A DNA stretch of 64,000 bases, taken from NCBI RefSeq assembly GCF_900168125.1, contig NZ_FUZF01000018.1, positions 50,361-114,360 on the forward strand, read 5' to 3'. Below the pieces are notes generated by a model. It was not told the origin of the DNA and ran no database searches. It saw only the letters and a program-made list of their open reading frames with translations. Source of the stretch: Sphingobacterium nematocida. Its GTDB lineage: Bacteria; Bacteroidota; Bacteroidia; Sphingobacteriales; Sphingobacteriaceae. Below, piece after piece: positions 53,017-61,255 of the stretch (position 1 is its first letter; the number at the start of each line of letters is the position of its first letter). The position numbers and the translations under genes were made by a program.

Positions 53017-53676
53017 ATGAAATTTTTTATAGACACAGCCAATTTAGCACAGATTAAAGAAGCACAAGATCTAGGTGTATTAGATGGTGTTACGACCAAT
53101 CCAAGCTTAATGGCTAAAGAAGGAATCAGTGGCGACGAGAACGTAATCAATCACTACAAAGCAATCTGCGACATCGTGGACGGCGACGTCAGCGCAGAGG
53201 TTATTTCTACCGATTACGAAGGCATGATTAAAGAAGGCGAGGCTCTTGCCGCTTTAGACAGCAAAATTGTAGTTAAGGTACCTATGATCAAAGATGGTAT
53301 TAAAGCTATCAAATACTTCAGCAAGAAAGGCATCAAAACAAACTGTACATTGGTATTCTCTGCTGGTCAGGCTTTGTTGGCTGCTAAAGCAGGAGCAACT
53401 TATGTATCCCCGTTTATCGGTCGTCTTGACGATATCTCTGTCGATGGACTAGGCTTGATCGAAGAGATCAGATTAATCTACGACAACTACGGTTTCACTA
53501 CGCAAATCTTAGCTGCATCGGTACGTCATAGTGCACATATATTAGGCTGTGCTAAGATCGGTGCTGATGTGATGACAGGTCCATTATCGGCAATAACAGC
53601 ATTGTTAAAACACCCACTAACGGATAGTGGTCTTGCTCAATTTTTAGCAGATCATGCTAAGGCTTCTGGCAAATAA
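53017..53676 (+). CDS. fsa: fructose-6-phosphate aldolase / small transaldolase
   Basis: The 219-residue protein belongs to the short transaldolase (FSA/TalC) family. It opens MKFFIDTANLAQIKEAQDLG, has DGVTTNPSLMAKEG, and the Schiff-base lysine is K87 in VVKVPM. SPFIGRLDDIS and the GADVMTGPLSAI region near the C terminus also match. The family either cleaves fructose 6-phosphate to dihydroxyacetone and glyceraldehyde 3-phosphate or acts as a transaldolase in the pentose phosphate pathway; the two are hard to tell apart from sequence. A strong terminator follows. Confidence 0.92.
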   Translation: MKFFIDTANLAQIKEAQDLGVLDGVTTNPSLMAKEGISGDENVINHYKAICDIVDGDVSAEVISTDYEGMIKEGEALAALDSKIVVKVPMIKDGIKAIKYFSKKGIKTNCTLVFSAGQALLAAKAGATYVSPFIGRLDDISVDGLGLIEEIRLIYDNYGFTTQILAASVRHSAHILGCAKIGADVMTGPLSAITALLKHPLTDSGLAQFLADHAKASGK

Positions 53677-53686
53677 AATACAAATC

Positions 53687-53725
53687 ATTCAGGGGTCGCC
53701 AGGGATGTCCTGGCGACCCCTGAAT
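53687..53725 (+). terminator. terminator after the aldolase gene
   Basis: A 17-bp perfect GC-rich stem (53687-53703 and 53709-53725) has loop GATGT. No T-run follows on the plus strand, but the stem is very stable. Confidence 0.75.
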
Positions 53726-53757
53726 AAAACGAAAAAACATATACCAAGACAGGCACG

Positions 53758-54219
53758 ATGAGTATTGAAAAAAAACAGGTAAAAGACGCTACAATCAACG
53801 AAGAATTTGTGGACATTTTAAGAAGAAATAAACTTAAAATAACCCAACCACGTCTACGCGTTTTAGAAATTATTTCCGAAAAAAAGTCTGCCATATCCCA
53901 ACCCGAGTTAGAGAAAATTGTAGGCAAAGATATCGATCGAGTAACCCTCTACCGGATCCTAGGAAGCTTCGATGAGAAGGGAATTCTGCACAAGGTTTTT
54001 GATCTAAACGGCACAGCAACCTATGCCATCTGTTCGACCAAATGCACAGCCCACCACCACCACGACCAGCACATACATTTTATCTGTTCGGTTTGCAACA
54101 GTGTATACTGTCTCGACGAAGTCAGCATTCCCAAAATTACCCTTCCCAATAATTTTGCACTGCATTCCATAGCTATAAATGCTGTAGGTCTGTGTGACAA
54201 ATGTAGCAGCAACGCATAA
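53758..54219 (+). CDS. Fur-family transcriptional regulator
   Basis: The 153-residue protein has the N-terminal winged helix (ITQPRLRVLEII, DIDRVTLYRILGSFDEKGIL) and a C-terminal metal-binding dimerisation domain. Structural zinc would use C110-x2-C113 and C146-x2-C149; AHHHHDQHIHFIC supplies histidines for a regulatory site. Fur, Zur and PerR types cannot be separated by eye. No metal transporter genes adjoin. The gene has a 670-bp gene-free region downstream. Confidence 0.88.
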   Translation: MSIEKKQVKDATINEEFVDILRRNKLKITQPRLRVLEIISEKKSAISQPELEKIVGKDIDRVTLYRILGSFDEKGILHKVFDLNGTATYAICSTKCTAHHHHDQHIHFICSVCNSVYCLDEVSIPKITLPNNFALHSIAINAVGLCDKCSSNA

Positions 54220-54890
54220 TACTTTGCTGCTTACATCTTCCTTTCCCAATGCCCTTACCTCCTAAATAAAACCTCCACTCGGATACGTTAATTTCCATTA
54301 TTTCCATTCGCTATTTTCCCTTACTATCTTTTTCAGCGTTAGTCCGAAAACAGGAGTTCGAAAGAGAAAAAAATAGCTAAAAACAATCAAAAAATAAACA
54401 ACACAAAATTAGCAAACAAACAATTAAATATCTAACAACAAGATTATTACAAAAAACTAAATAAATTAAAAATACAACGATAAAATATTAGCAAAAGATA
54501 TCTAAAACAGGTAAAAAGACAAAAACAACCTTAACTCTCTTTGCTAGCACATACCAAAATCATAAAATTTTAGCTTAATTAAATTAAAAACCTAATTATC
54601 AATAAATTAATAAAGATAAAATAAACAACAAATTAACAACAGGTATTTTAAAAATAAATATCTTCTTGTTTCCTCAAACTCCCGCATCATTTTTGTATAT
54701 TTCCTATATATTTTAAGAGAGGGTACCATGGGCGTCCACAAAAATTTGTTCTACCCATTTATGGGACTCCCCTTTAATATAATATAGAGCTTTTATAATT
54801 AATCTGCGTTAGGCTTTCATAAGCTGCTAAGCAAAAAAATAAGTGAACGTAGTCTAACTAGAGGCTTCAGTACTTACAACAGAAAAACGA
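54220..54890 (+). other. 671-bp A-rich gene-free region upstream of rnr
   Basis: From about 54363 to 54665 the plus strand is dominated by A with little G, for example runs of AAAAACAAT and AACAACA, quite unlike the surrounding DNA. No gene, tRNA or DnaA-box cluster was seen. From about 54715 the sequence changes. A CCCAT-TT-ATGGG hairpin and an ACAAA-AA-TTTGT hairpin sit in a segment that also contains a 19-codon frame, MGVHKNLFYPFMGLPFNII (54728-54787). This could be an rnr leader. Its function is unknown. Confidence 0.5.
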
Positions 54891-57020
54891 ATGAAATCAA
54901 AAAAAGAAAATCCCTACAAGGAAGTTTTAACCCAACTGATTATTGATGTCTTTGAAAAATCAGGGAACCCACTTCTCAACTATAAACAGGTAGCTTCAAA
55001 GCTAAATGTTACAGATACCGATTCTAAAGTAGCCATTGCTGACATCCTTAGCGACACTTCCAAAAGCAGTCCTTTCGCTCAACCTGAAAGAGGCAAATTT
55101 AAGCTCCGCCAACTACAGGTTTATATCATCGGAAAAGTAGACATGACGGCAGATGGGTCAGCCTATATCGTCCCTCAAGATGAGTTCGAAAACGACATCT
55201 TTGTAGCACCTCGAAAAGTACGCCAAGCACTACATGGAGACATCGTAAAAGTGCATGTATACGAACGAAAAAAAGGACGTAAAAGAGAAGGCGAAGTCGT
55301 CGAAATATTGCAGCGTGCAAAGACCGATTTTACAGGAACGATAGACATCTCTCAGAGCTATGCTTTTTTCCTTCCTGACGATCGAAAAATGCTCCACGAC
55401 ATCTTCATCCCGTTAGACAATTTGAACGGAGCGAAAGACGGGGAAAAGGTATTGGTCACCATTATCGAATGGCCTAAAAATGCGAAGAATCCGATAGGTA
55501 AAGTCAAGACCGTGTTAGGTGTCAAAGGTGAAAATAACACCGAGATGAATGCCATCCTTGCCGACTACGGCTTTCCACTAAAGTTCCCCAAAGAAGTCGA
55601 CGAAGCTGCAAATGCGATACCCGAAGAAATCAGTAAGGAAGAGATTGCCAAACGCAGAGATTTTAGGGACACACCTACCTTCACGATTGACCCTGCGGAC
55701 GCCAAAGACTTTGACGATGCCATATCATTCAAAACATTGGAGAATGGAAATTATGAAATCGGGGTTCACATTGCAGATGTATCCTATTATGTAACCCCGG
55801 AAAGCATTTTGGACAAAGAAGCTTTCGAGCGAGCGACATCGGTCTATTTGGTAGACCGGGTAATCCCCATGCTGCCGGAACGCTTATCCAACAATTTATG
55901 CTCCCTACGCCCCAATGAAGACAAACTCTGCTTTTCAGCAGTATTTGAAATGGACGAAAAAGCAAATATTATCGATCAATGGTTCGGCCGTACGTTGATA
56001 CATTCAGACCGAAGATTCAGCTATGAAGAGGCCCAAGAAATCATTGAGAATAAAACTGGAGACTATGCAACTGAAATTCTCAAATTGAATGAACTGGCCT
56101 ATATTCTTCGCGATCGTAAATTCAAAAATGGAGCAATAAGCTTTGAAAGCGAGGAGGTCAAATTTCATCTTGACGAAAATGGAAAACCATTAGGTGTATA
56201 CACCAAAGTTAGAAAAGATGCACATAAATTGATTGAGGACTTTATGTTATTGGCCAATCGTAAGGTAGCTGAATATATAGGCAAACAAGGAAAAGGGAAA
56301 AACAAACTTGGATTTGTTTATCGTTTTCACGACACCCCTAACCCAGAGACACTAACGAGTTTCTCTCAGTTTGCGTCCCGGTTTGGCCACAGGCTGACTA
56401 TCAAATCAGACAAAGAAACAGCTAAATCACTGAATGCTCTAATGACCAAAATTGAAGGCAGTAAAGAACAAAACCTACTGACTTCCCTTGCTGTTAGATC
56501 GATGGCAAAAGCAATCTATACAACAAAACAGTCATCGCATTATGGTTTAGCGTTCGACTACTACACACACTTTACCTCACCAATACGTCGTTACCCCGAT
56601 GTTATGGTACACCGTCTACTCCAATTTTACTTGGATGGAGGTACGAAAGTCAATGTAGAGCACTACGAAAAGATGGCCGAGCATTCTTCTCAAATGGAGA
56701 AAAAAGCGGCAGAAGCAGAACGCGCATCCATAAAATATAAACAGGCCGAATTCCTGCAAGATCAGGTTGGCGTCGAGTACACAGGGATCGTATCCGGAGT
56801 TACCGAATGGGGTATGTATGTCGAAATTCAAGAAAACAAGTGTGAAGGGATGGTCCGTCTACGCGACATCACCGACGATTTCTACACGCTTGATGAAAAG
56901 AATTTTGCGATCATCGGTCAACGCCGGAAAAAAGTATACCAACTGGGCGATACTGTGCAGATTAAAGTCAAGAAAGTTGATTTAGAAAAAAGGCAGATAG
57001 ACTTCACCTTAATAAGTTAA
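54891..57020 (+). CDS. rnr: ribonuclease R
   Basis: The 709-residue 3'-5' exoribonuclease has an N-terminal HTH-like region, two cold-shock domains (about 75-210), the RNB catalytic domain and a C-terminal S1 domain (about 625-709). The metal-binding aspartates are D267, D273, D275 and D276 in TIDPADAKDFDDAIS. RNase R degrades structured RNA and takes part in rRNA quality control and stress responses. Length is typical of Bacteroidota members. The gene stands alone behind a long, unusual leader region. Confidence 0.95.
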   Translation: MKSKKENPYKEVLTQLIIDVFEKSGNPLLNYKQVASKLNVTDTDSKVAIADILSDTSKSSPFAQPERGKFKLRQLQVYIIGKVDMTADGSAYIVPQDEFENDIFVAPRKVRQALHGDIVKVHVYERKKGRKREGEVVEILQRAKTDFTGTIDISQSYAFFLPDDRKMLHDIFIPLDNLNGAKDGEKVLVTIIEWPKNAKNPIGKVKTVLGVKGENNTEMNAILADYGFPLKFPKEVDEAANAIPEEISKEEIAKRRDFRDTPTFTIDPADAKDFDDAISFKTLENGNYEIGVHIADVSYYVTPESILDKEAFERATSVYLVDRVIPMLPERLSNNLCSLRPNEDKLCFSAVFEMDEKANIIDQWFGRTLIHSDRRFSYEEAQEIIENKTGDYATEILKLNELAYILRDRKFKNGAISFESEEVKFHLDENGKPLGVYTKVRKDAHKLIEDFMLLANRKVAEYIGKQGKGKNKLGFVYRFHDTPNPETLTSFSQFASRFGHRLTIKSDKETAKSLNALMTKIEGSKEQNLLTSLAVRSMAKAIYTTKQSSHYGLAFDYYTHFTSPIRRYPDVMVHRLLQFYLDGGTKVNVEHYEKMAEHSSQMEKKAAEAERASIKYKQAEFLQDQVGVEYTGIVSGVTEWGMYVEIQENKCEGMVRLRDITDDFYTLDEKNFAIIGQRRKKVYQLGDTVQIKVKKVDLEKRQIDFTLIS

Positions 57021-57028
57021 CACGATTG

Positions 57029-57057
57029 GGGTATCATCTTTTGGGGGGATGATACCC
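57029..57057 (+). terminator. terminator-like hairpin after rnr
   Basis: A 10-bp perfect stem, GGGTATCATC with GATGATACCC, has a 9-nt T/G loop, just after the rnr stop. No T-run follows. Confidence 0.65.
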
Positions 57058-57333
57058 ACTAATCTACCTATTTGAAATTATACTTTAGGAGTATACAAAA
57101 TTATGATTTCCCAAGCCCGATAGATAAAGACTCAAAAACATTGAATCTACTACTTTCTACCGCGGCATATACAAATAAAAGAAAGTATAACCATAAATCG
57201 TATCGACCTTCTTAAGCTATAGCAAAAACATGCTATACATGCTTATTATTTTAACAAACTTTAGCTATCAAAGCGACAATCAATAACATATTGAAATTAG
57301 TTATCTTTGTAACAACTGTTTATCCGTAACAAA
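57058..57333 (+). other. gene-free spacer before the LuxR-type regulator
   Basis: This spacer is AT-rich with no reading frame of note. A TATCTTTG promoter element (57302-57309) lies 24 bp before the next gene. I saw nothing else in it. Confidence 0.4.
57302..57309 (+). promoter_or_regulatory. -7 promoter element for the LuxR-type regulator
   Basis: TATCTTTG matches TAnnTTTG and would give a leader of about 20 nt before the ATG at 57334. The same octamer precedes tyrS at an almost identical distance. Confidence 0.5.
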
Positions 57334-57960
57334 ATGAGCCAAAAGTGTGCCCTTGTATTAGACGACCATCAGTTGTTTGGTGAGTCCTTTGCTGTATTAT
57401 TGGAAAAGTACACCGAGATAAAAACTGTACACACCTTTCAGGAGATATCCGAGTTATTTCGTTTTTTAAGTCAACATAGCCGACAAAATTTTTTTATTTT
57501 TTTGGATTACTACCTCAAAGACACGAATGGCTTGACTGTATTAACGGATATCCGGCGACTCAATAAACGCTGTAAAATCATCTTTCTGACGAGCGCAAGT
57601 AGCTGGCCCGTCATCTACAACATAGAAAATCACAACCCCGATGGCATTATTAGCAAAGCCGGCGGTCTCGATATCTTATTAGAATGCATACAATCTGTAC
57701 AAAAAGATCAGCAATACCTATGCCCCAGTTTCCAGGAATTAAAAGCAATCAACATCAAAAACCAACCGGTAAGTTTTACGGCACGTGAGCTCGAAATACT
57801 TAACTATTTTGTTGAAGGATATACCATTGCCGAAACTGCGGAAAAGACCTTTTTAAGTCGACATACCATCGTAGCTCATCGTCGTAACATGATGTCAAAG
57901 GCCAATTGTACTTCTATCAGTCAATTACTAACATACTCCAGCAACTGGAAACTGATTTGA
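57334..57960 (+). CDS. NarL/LuxR-family response regulator (orphan)
   Basis: The 208-residue protein has an N-terminal receiver domain with acidic residues D10 and D11, phosphoacceptor D58 in FIFLDYYLKD, and K108 in GIISKAGG. A LuxR-type helix-turn-helix follows at about 145-205 (FTARELEILNYFVEGYTIAETAEKTFLSRHTIVAHRRNM). Phosphorylation should control DNA binding. No kinase gene is adjacent, so it is an orphan regulator. It converges on the T9SS operon across a shared terminator. Confidence 0.88.
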   Translation: MSQKCALVLDDHQLFGESFAVLLEKYTEIKTVHTFQEISELFRFLSQHSRQNFFIFLDYYLKDTNGLTVLTDIRRLNKRCKIIFLTSASSWPVIYNIENHNPDGIISKAGGLDILLECIQSVQKDQQYLCPSFQELKAINIKNQPVSFTARELEILNYFVEGYTIAETAEKTFLSRHTIVAHRRNMMSKANCTSISQLLTYSSNWKLI

Positions 57961-58261
57961 TAAAACACAGAAAATTCTAAACAAAACTTTCATGATTCCA
58001 CTGGATTACAAACAGGTATGGACCGAACCCGATTGTAGCGGGTGAGCTCTTGAATGCCTACGATAAAGAAAAATGTAATGAAAAAAGTTCTTGATGTCCA
58101 TTAAACCGAACGAAGAGAGCTCATTGATGCCTTTGAAAAAGTAGTCATGGATCAATAACACAAACACTTTCAGAAAAAAATGGGGATCGCGATAATTCGT
58201 AATCCCCATTTTTCTGAAAGTTCTTGATGGTCATATTCTTGGAATATACCCATACCACTGC
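57961..58261 (+). repeat. 301-bp spacer with interspersed repeat fragments
   Basis: Two copies of a motif of the form ACCGAA...GAGCTC[AT]TGAATGCC lie at about 58022-58058 and 58106-58131, the second as ACCGAACGAAGAGAGCTC then ATTGATGCC. The first includes an ACCCG-N7-CGGGT hairpin. The 12-mer AAGTTCTTGATG occurs both near 58085 and at 58218. A related motif is found in the ATP synthase operon near 37.7-37.9 kb. No gene is seen; the right part is the terminator at 58166-58221. Confidence 0.5.
58166..58221. terminator. bidirectional terminator between the LuxR-type gene and the T9SS operon
   Basis: The arms ACTTTCAGAAAAA..TGGGGAT and ATCCCCATTTTTCTGAAAGT (58166-58186, 58202-58221) pair over about 20 bp, with two unpaired A in the left arm. 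A-rich and T-rich stretches lie inside the arms. Confidence 0.82.
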
Positions 58262-60211
58262 TTAGAGCTCCAATACCTCGACTTCTGTTCGTCTATTTGC
58301 TTGATGTTCTGCACGCGTACAGTCCACCCCATTGCTACATTTATTCAACAGGCGCTTCTCTCCGTAGCCTTTAGCGACCAAACGCTCCCGGGCAATACCT
58401 CGAGTAACCAAATAGTCTACCGCCGACTGCGCTCTACGTTGAGACAGTTTTTCGTTATAACTATCCGAACCGCGACTATCCGTATGGCTGGACAATTCTA
58501 TTTTCAACGTAGGATTATCGCGCATTGTCGCTACCAAACGATCTAATATCTTAGCGGCATCTGGACGAATATTATGCTTATCGAAGTCATAGTGAATATT
58601 TTCTAAAATAAACTTATCTCCTACTTTCAAAACAGGTGTCAAGTTCATGGTATATCGTATCACCGTATCTTTGGTAGGAAGGATAGCATGTACAAGTACG
58701 GAGTCTGCGTGATAGCCCTTCTTCTCGCCCAACAATCGGAATTCTGTATTAGGCGTTATGTCAAAACTGATAAACGCGTTGTTGTCTGTCGTTCCCTTTG
58801 AGACAATAGCGTCTTTCATACCGAATAATGTGACCGTGGATGCAGGCAACAATTCACCGGTATTACGATCGCGGGTCACTCCTTCGAGGATAATACGAAT
58901 TTTAGGTTTTTGAAAAACAAATGAATAAATATCGTCAGAACCTATTCCGCCTTTTCGATTGGATGAAAGGTAACCAACTTTAGCTTCGGCAGACTCGCCG
59001 TACTCGACATAAGCAAAGTCATCCGAAGCAGAATTAATAGGGTATCCTAGATTAACTGGTTTGCCAAATATATTTCCTTTACCTTTTGCCTTAAAAATAT
59101 CCAGACCACCCATACCGACATGCCCTGTACTTGAAAAATACAATGCATCTCCAATCACAGTCGGGAACATTTCGTCTCCAGCGGTATTGACAGCGTCTCC
59201 TGCATTCTGCGGAGCACCCCAACTTCCATCCGACTGAAGTATGCTATACCATATATCCACACCGCCTTTACCACCCGGCATATCCGAGGCGTAATACAAT
59301 GTTTTCTCATCACGACTCAACGCAGCATGTCCCAAAGAGTACGACTTCACATTGTTGTAAGCAAAATCCTCTTCTACCCAATCTCCCGCCTTCTTACGAA
59401 ATACCTTAAGCTCTAGATTATGCTTATTCCACTTGTCACCATCTGCTTTAAATCGCTCCCCATCCTTGCCCGGAAAAGTACGTGTTACATACAAGATATC
59501 TTCCGCGGCATTGGTAGCTATCGGTCCAATATGATAAGAAGCGCCGTTGATAGACGAGGTCAACTGATTTGGATAAACCAATGTACCATCCGCTTGACGT
59601 TCGGCAGCATATACCTTTAGAAATGCCTGCCCGGTCATCCCACTTTTGGTGTTCAACAGGCTATTAGGCTCTGCAGCATACAACACACCTTTAGCCGTTG
59701 TAGCCACCCCAAATTCTGCTAAAGAGGTATTAACAGCCTGCTCATTCTTCAGCTGATGTTTGGTAGGATTGCGCATCCATACTTGGGCTGAATCTGCCCC
59801 AGTAATGGCAGCTTGAATAGCTTCATTTTTTTGCTGTGTAGCCAAATAAAGCTCATACTGCTGTTTTGCTTCCGCGTACTTACCTTGCTGCTTCAATACT
59901 TCTGCATAGTTCAAACGCGATTGTGCCGAAGCTCCTTTTTGCGTTACGATCCTTGCATACCAATTTTCAGCTAGATCATATTGCTTGATGTAAAAATAAC
60001 TGTGAGCCAGATGCTCCATAGTTGCCACACTCGGTTTCTTGACATCAACCAGTTTTTCGTAAGCGGCAGCCGCTTTGGCGTACTGCATCTCTTTGTAAAA
60101 TTGATCGGCCCTACTCCGTCTACTGGGTTGTTCCTGTGCATTGACCGCAGTAATCCCCAACGACAATGCCCCTGCCATCAGGACCGTATTAATAAATGTT
60201 TTCGTTCTCAT
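58262..60211 (-). CDS. PorE-like OmpA-family protein of the T9SS
   Basis: The 649-residue protein has a signal peptide to about residue 25. TPR helices follow at about 30-140 (YKEMQYAKAAAAYEKL...), then a WD40/PD40-type propeller at about 170-430 with repeated 'LYYASDMPGGKGGVDIW'-like strands, a carboxypeptidase regulatory-like domain at about 435-525, and a C-terminal OmpA peptidoglycan-binding domain (HYDFDKHNIRP, HTDSRGSDSYNEKLSQRRA). This order is that of Porphyromonas PorE, which ties the type IX machinery to peptidoglycan. It is the third gene of an operon with porP and a type B-sorted protein. Other PorE-like paralogues are common, so the exact partner is uncertain. Confidence 0.85.
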   Translation of the reverse strand: MRTKTFINTVLMAGALSLGITAVNAQEQPSRRSRADQFYKEMQYAKAAAAYEKLVDVKKPSVATMEHLAHSYFYIKQYDLAENWYARIVTQKGASAQSRLNYAEVLKQQGKYAEAKQQYELYLATQQKNEAIQAAITGADSAQVWMRNPTKHQLKNEQAVNTSLAEFGVATTAKGVLYAAEPNSLLNTKSGMTGQAFLKVYAAERQADGTLVYPNQLTSSINGASYHIGPIATNAAEDILYVTRTFPGKDGERFKADGDKWNKHNLELKVFRKKAGDWVEEDFAYNNVKSYSLGHAALSRDEKTLYYASDMPGGKGGVDIWYSILQSDGSWGAPQNAGDAVNTAGDEMFPTVIGDALYFSSTGHVGMGGLDIFKAKGKGNIFGKPVNLGYPINSASDDFAYVEYGESAEAKVGYLSSNRKGGIGSDDIYSFVFQKPKIRIILEGVTRDRNTGELLPASTVTLFGMKDAIVSKGTTDNNAFISFDITPNTEFRLLGEKKGYHADSVLVHAILPTKDTVIRYTMNLTPVLKVGDKFILENIHYDFDKHNIRPDAAKILDRLVATMRDNPTLKIELSSHTDSRGSDSYNEKLSQRRAQSAVDYLVTRGIARERLVAKGYGEKRLLNKCSNGVDCTRAEHQANRRTEVEVLEL

Positions 60212-60230
60212 GATCTATAATGACATCTTG

Positions 60231-61244
60231 TTAGAAATAGCGTGGACTTAAGATTTGACGGTACGACTTACCGAAGGTGATCCCTAAGGTAATCTCATGG
60301 GTTCCGTTCTGCAGCCCGCTCATACGATTCAACATGTGATCATAAGAATACCCTACGCGCAATTTCGGACTTACATAAAATTGGGCTATGCCACTTAATG
60401 AATTTAGTGAACTTAGCTTATTAACAGAAACATTATTGTATTCCCGGTCAAAAATACGAGCTCTGGTCCGATAACCTCCACCGATCCAAAATTTGTCATT
60501 AAAGATAAACATGGCATTTAGATCTAACGAAGTAGGCCCTTTGAAATCATCTTTGACCAATAGACTAGGTCTCAACAATAAACCTGGTTCCAATTCAAAA
60601 AGAGCTCCCGCAATGAAATAACCGTGTATTTTACGATAAAGACTTTCTAAGGAGTTTTGATTAAACTGAAAATCTTCGCTGCTGTTACTGTTCGAGAAAA
60701 GATCCTGAACCGATACACCTGCATACCATTTCGGATTACTGTAATACACTCCTAGACGGATATCCGGTCGCCAAGTCGTGATCATATGATCTGGTATGGC
60801 CCAGTCATTTCTCTCCACGGGAGACAGCTTATTCCCGTCAAGACTATACTGGGTTACTCCTCCGGCTACACCAAGTGCCAAACGATGTTCGTCTGCACGG
60901 TCTAACTGCAATCGTAATGCATAGTTTGCAAAGATACTGGTAGCTCCCTGCGCTCCAAGCTTATCTGCTGTCACTTGCAAGCCGACACCATGTCGCTTCT
61001 CCACAGGATCCAATATGCCGTCAATAGAAATAGATCCTGTCTTAGGAGCTCCATCCCATCCGGACCATTGGCTCCGCAATCCCATCTGCCCAAACCATTC
61101 TTCCTTATACCCTGTATAAGCTGGATTGACCGCTATGGAATTAAAGATATACTGCGTAAACTGTATATTTTGTTGGCCATGGCCCTTCATTGCTAGAAGG
61201 ACCATAGACATGAACAACACACTTTTTATATTAAACTTCTTCAT
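60231..61244 (-). CDS. PorP/SprF-family T9SS membrane protein
   Basis: The 337-residue protein has a signal peptide to about residue 23 (GHGQQ). It opens with the family motif IQFTQYIFNSIAVNPAYTGYKEEWFGQMGLRSQWSGWDGAP, and an outer-membrane beta-barrel with a terminal aromatic follows. PorP/SprF proteins are needed for export or attachment of T9SS cargo. SprF types pair with specific type B-sorted proteins, and such a gene lies 11 bp upstream, strongly suggesting it serves that protein. The PorE-like gene follows 19 bp downstream. Confidence 0.9.
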   Translation of the reverse strand: MKKFNIKSVLFMSMVLLAMKGHGQQNIQFTQYIFNSIAVNPAYTGYKEEWFGQMGLRSQWSGWDGAPKTGSISIDGILDPVEKRHGVGLQVTADKLGAQGATSIFANYALRLQLDRADEHRLALGVAGGVTQYSLDGNKLSPVERNDWAIPDHMITTWRPDIRLGVYYSNPKWYAGVSVQDLFSNSNSSEDFQFNQNSLESLYRKIHGYFIAGALFELEPGLLLRPSLLVKDDFKGPTSLDLNAMFIFNDKFWIGGGYRTRARIFDREYNNVSVNKLSSLNSLSGIAQFYVSPKLRVGYSYDHMLNRMSGLQNGTHEITLGITFGKSYRQILSPRYF

Positions 61245-61255
61245 TGTAGAATAGC

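Noticed and set aside
54220..54890. Chromosomal replication origin
   Set aside because: The region is AT-rich and gene-free, but I saw no cluster of DnaA boxes and no dnaA or other origin-linked gene nearby.
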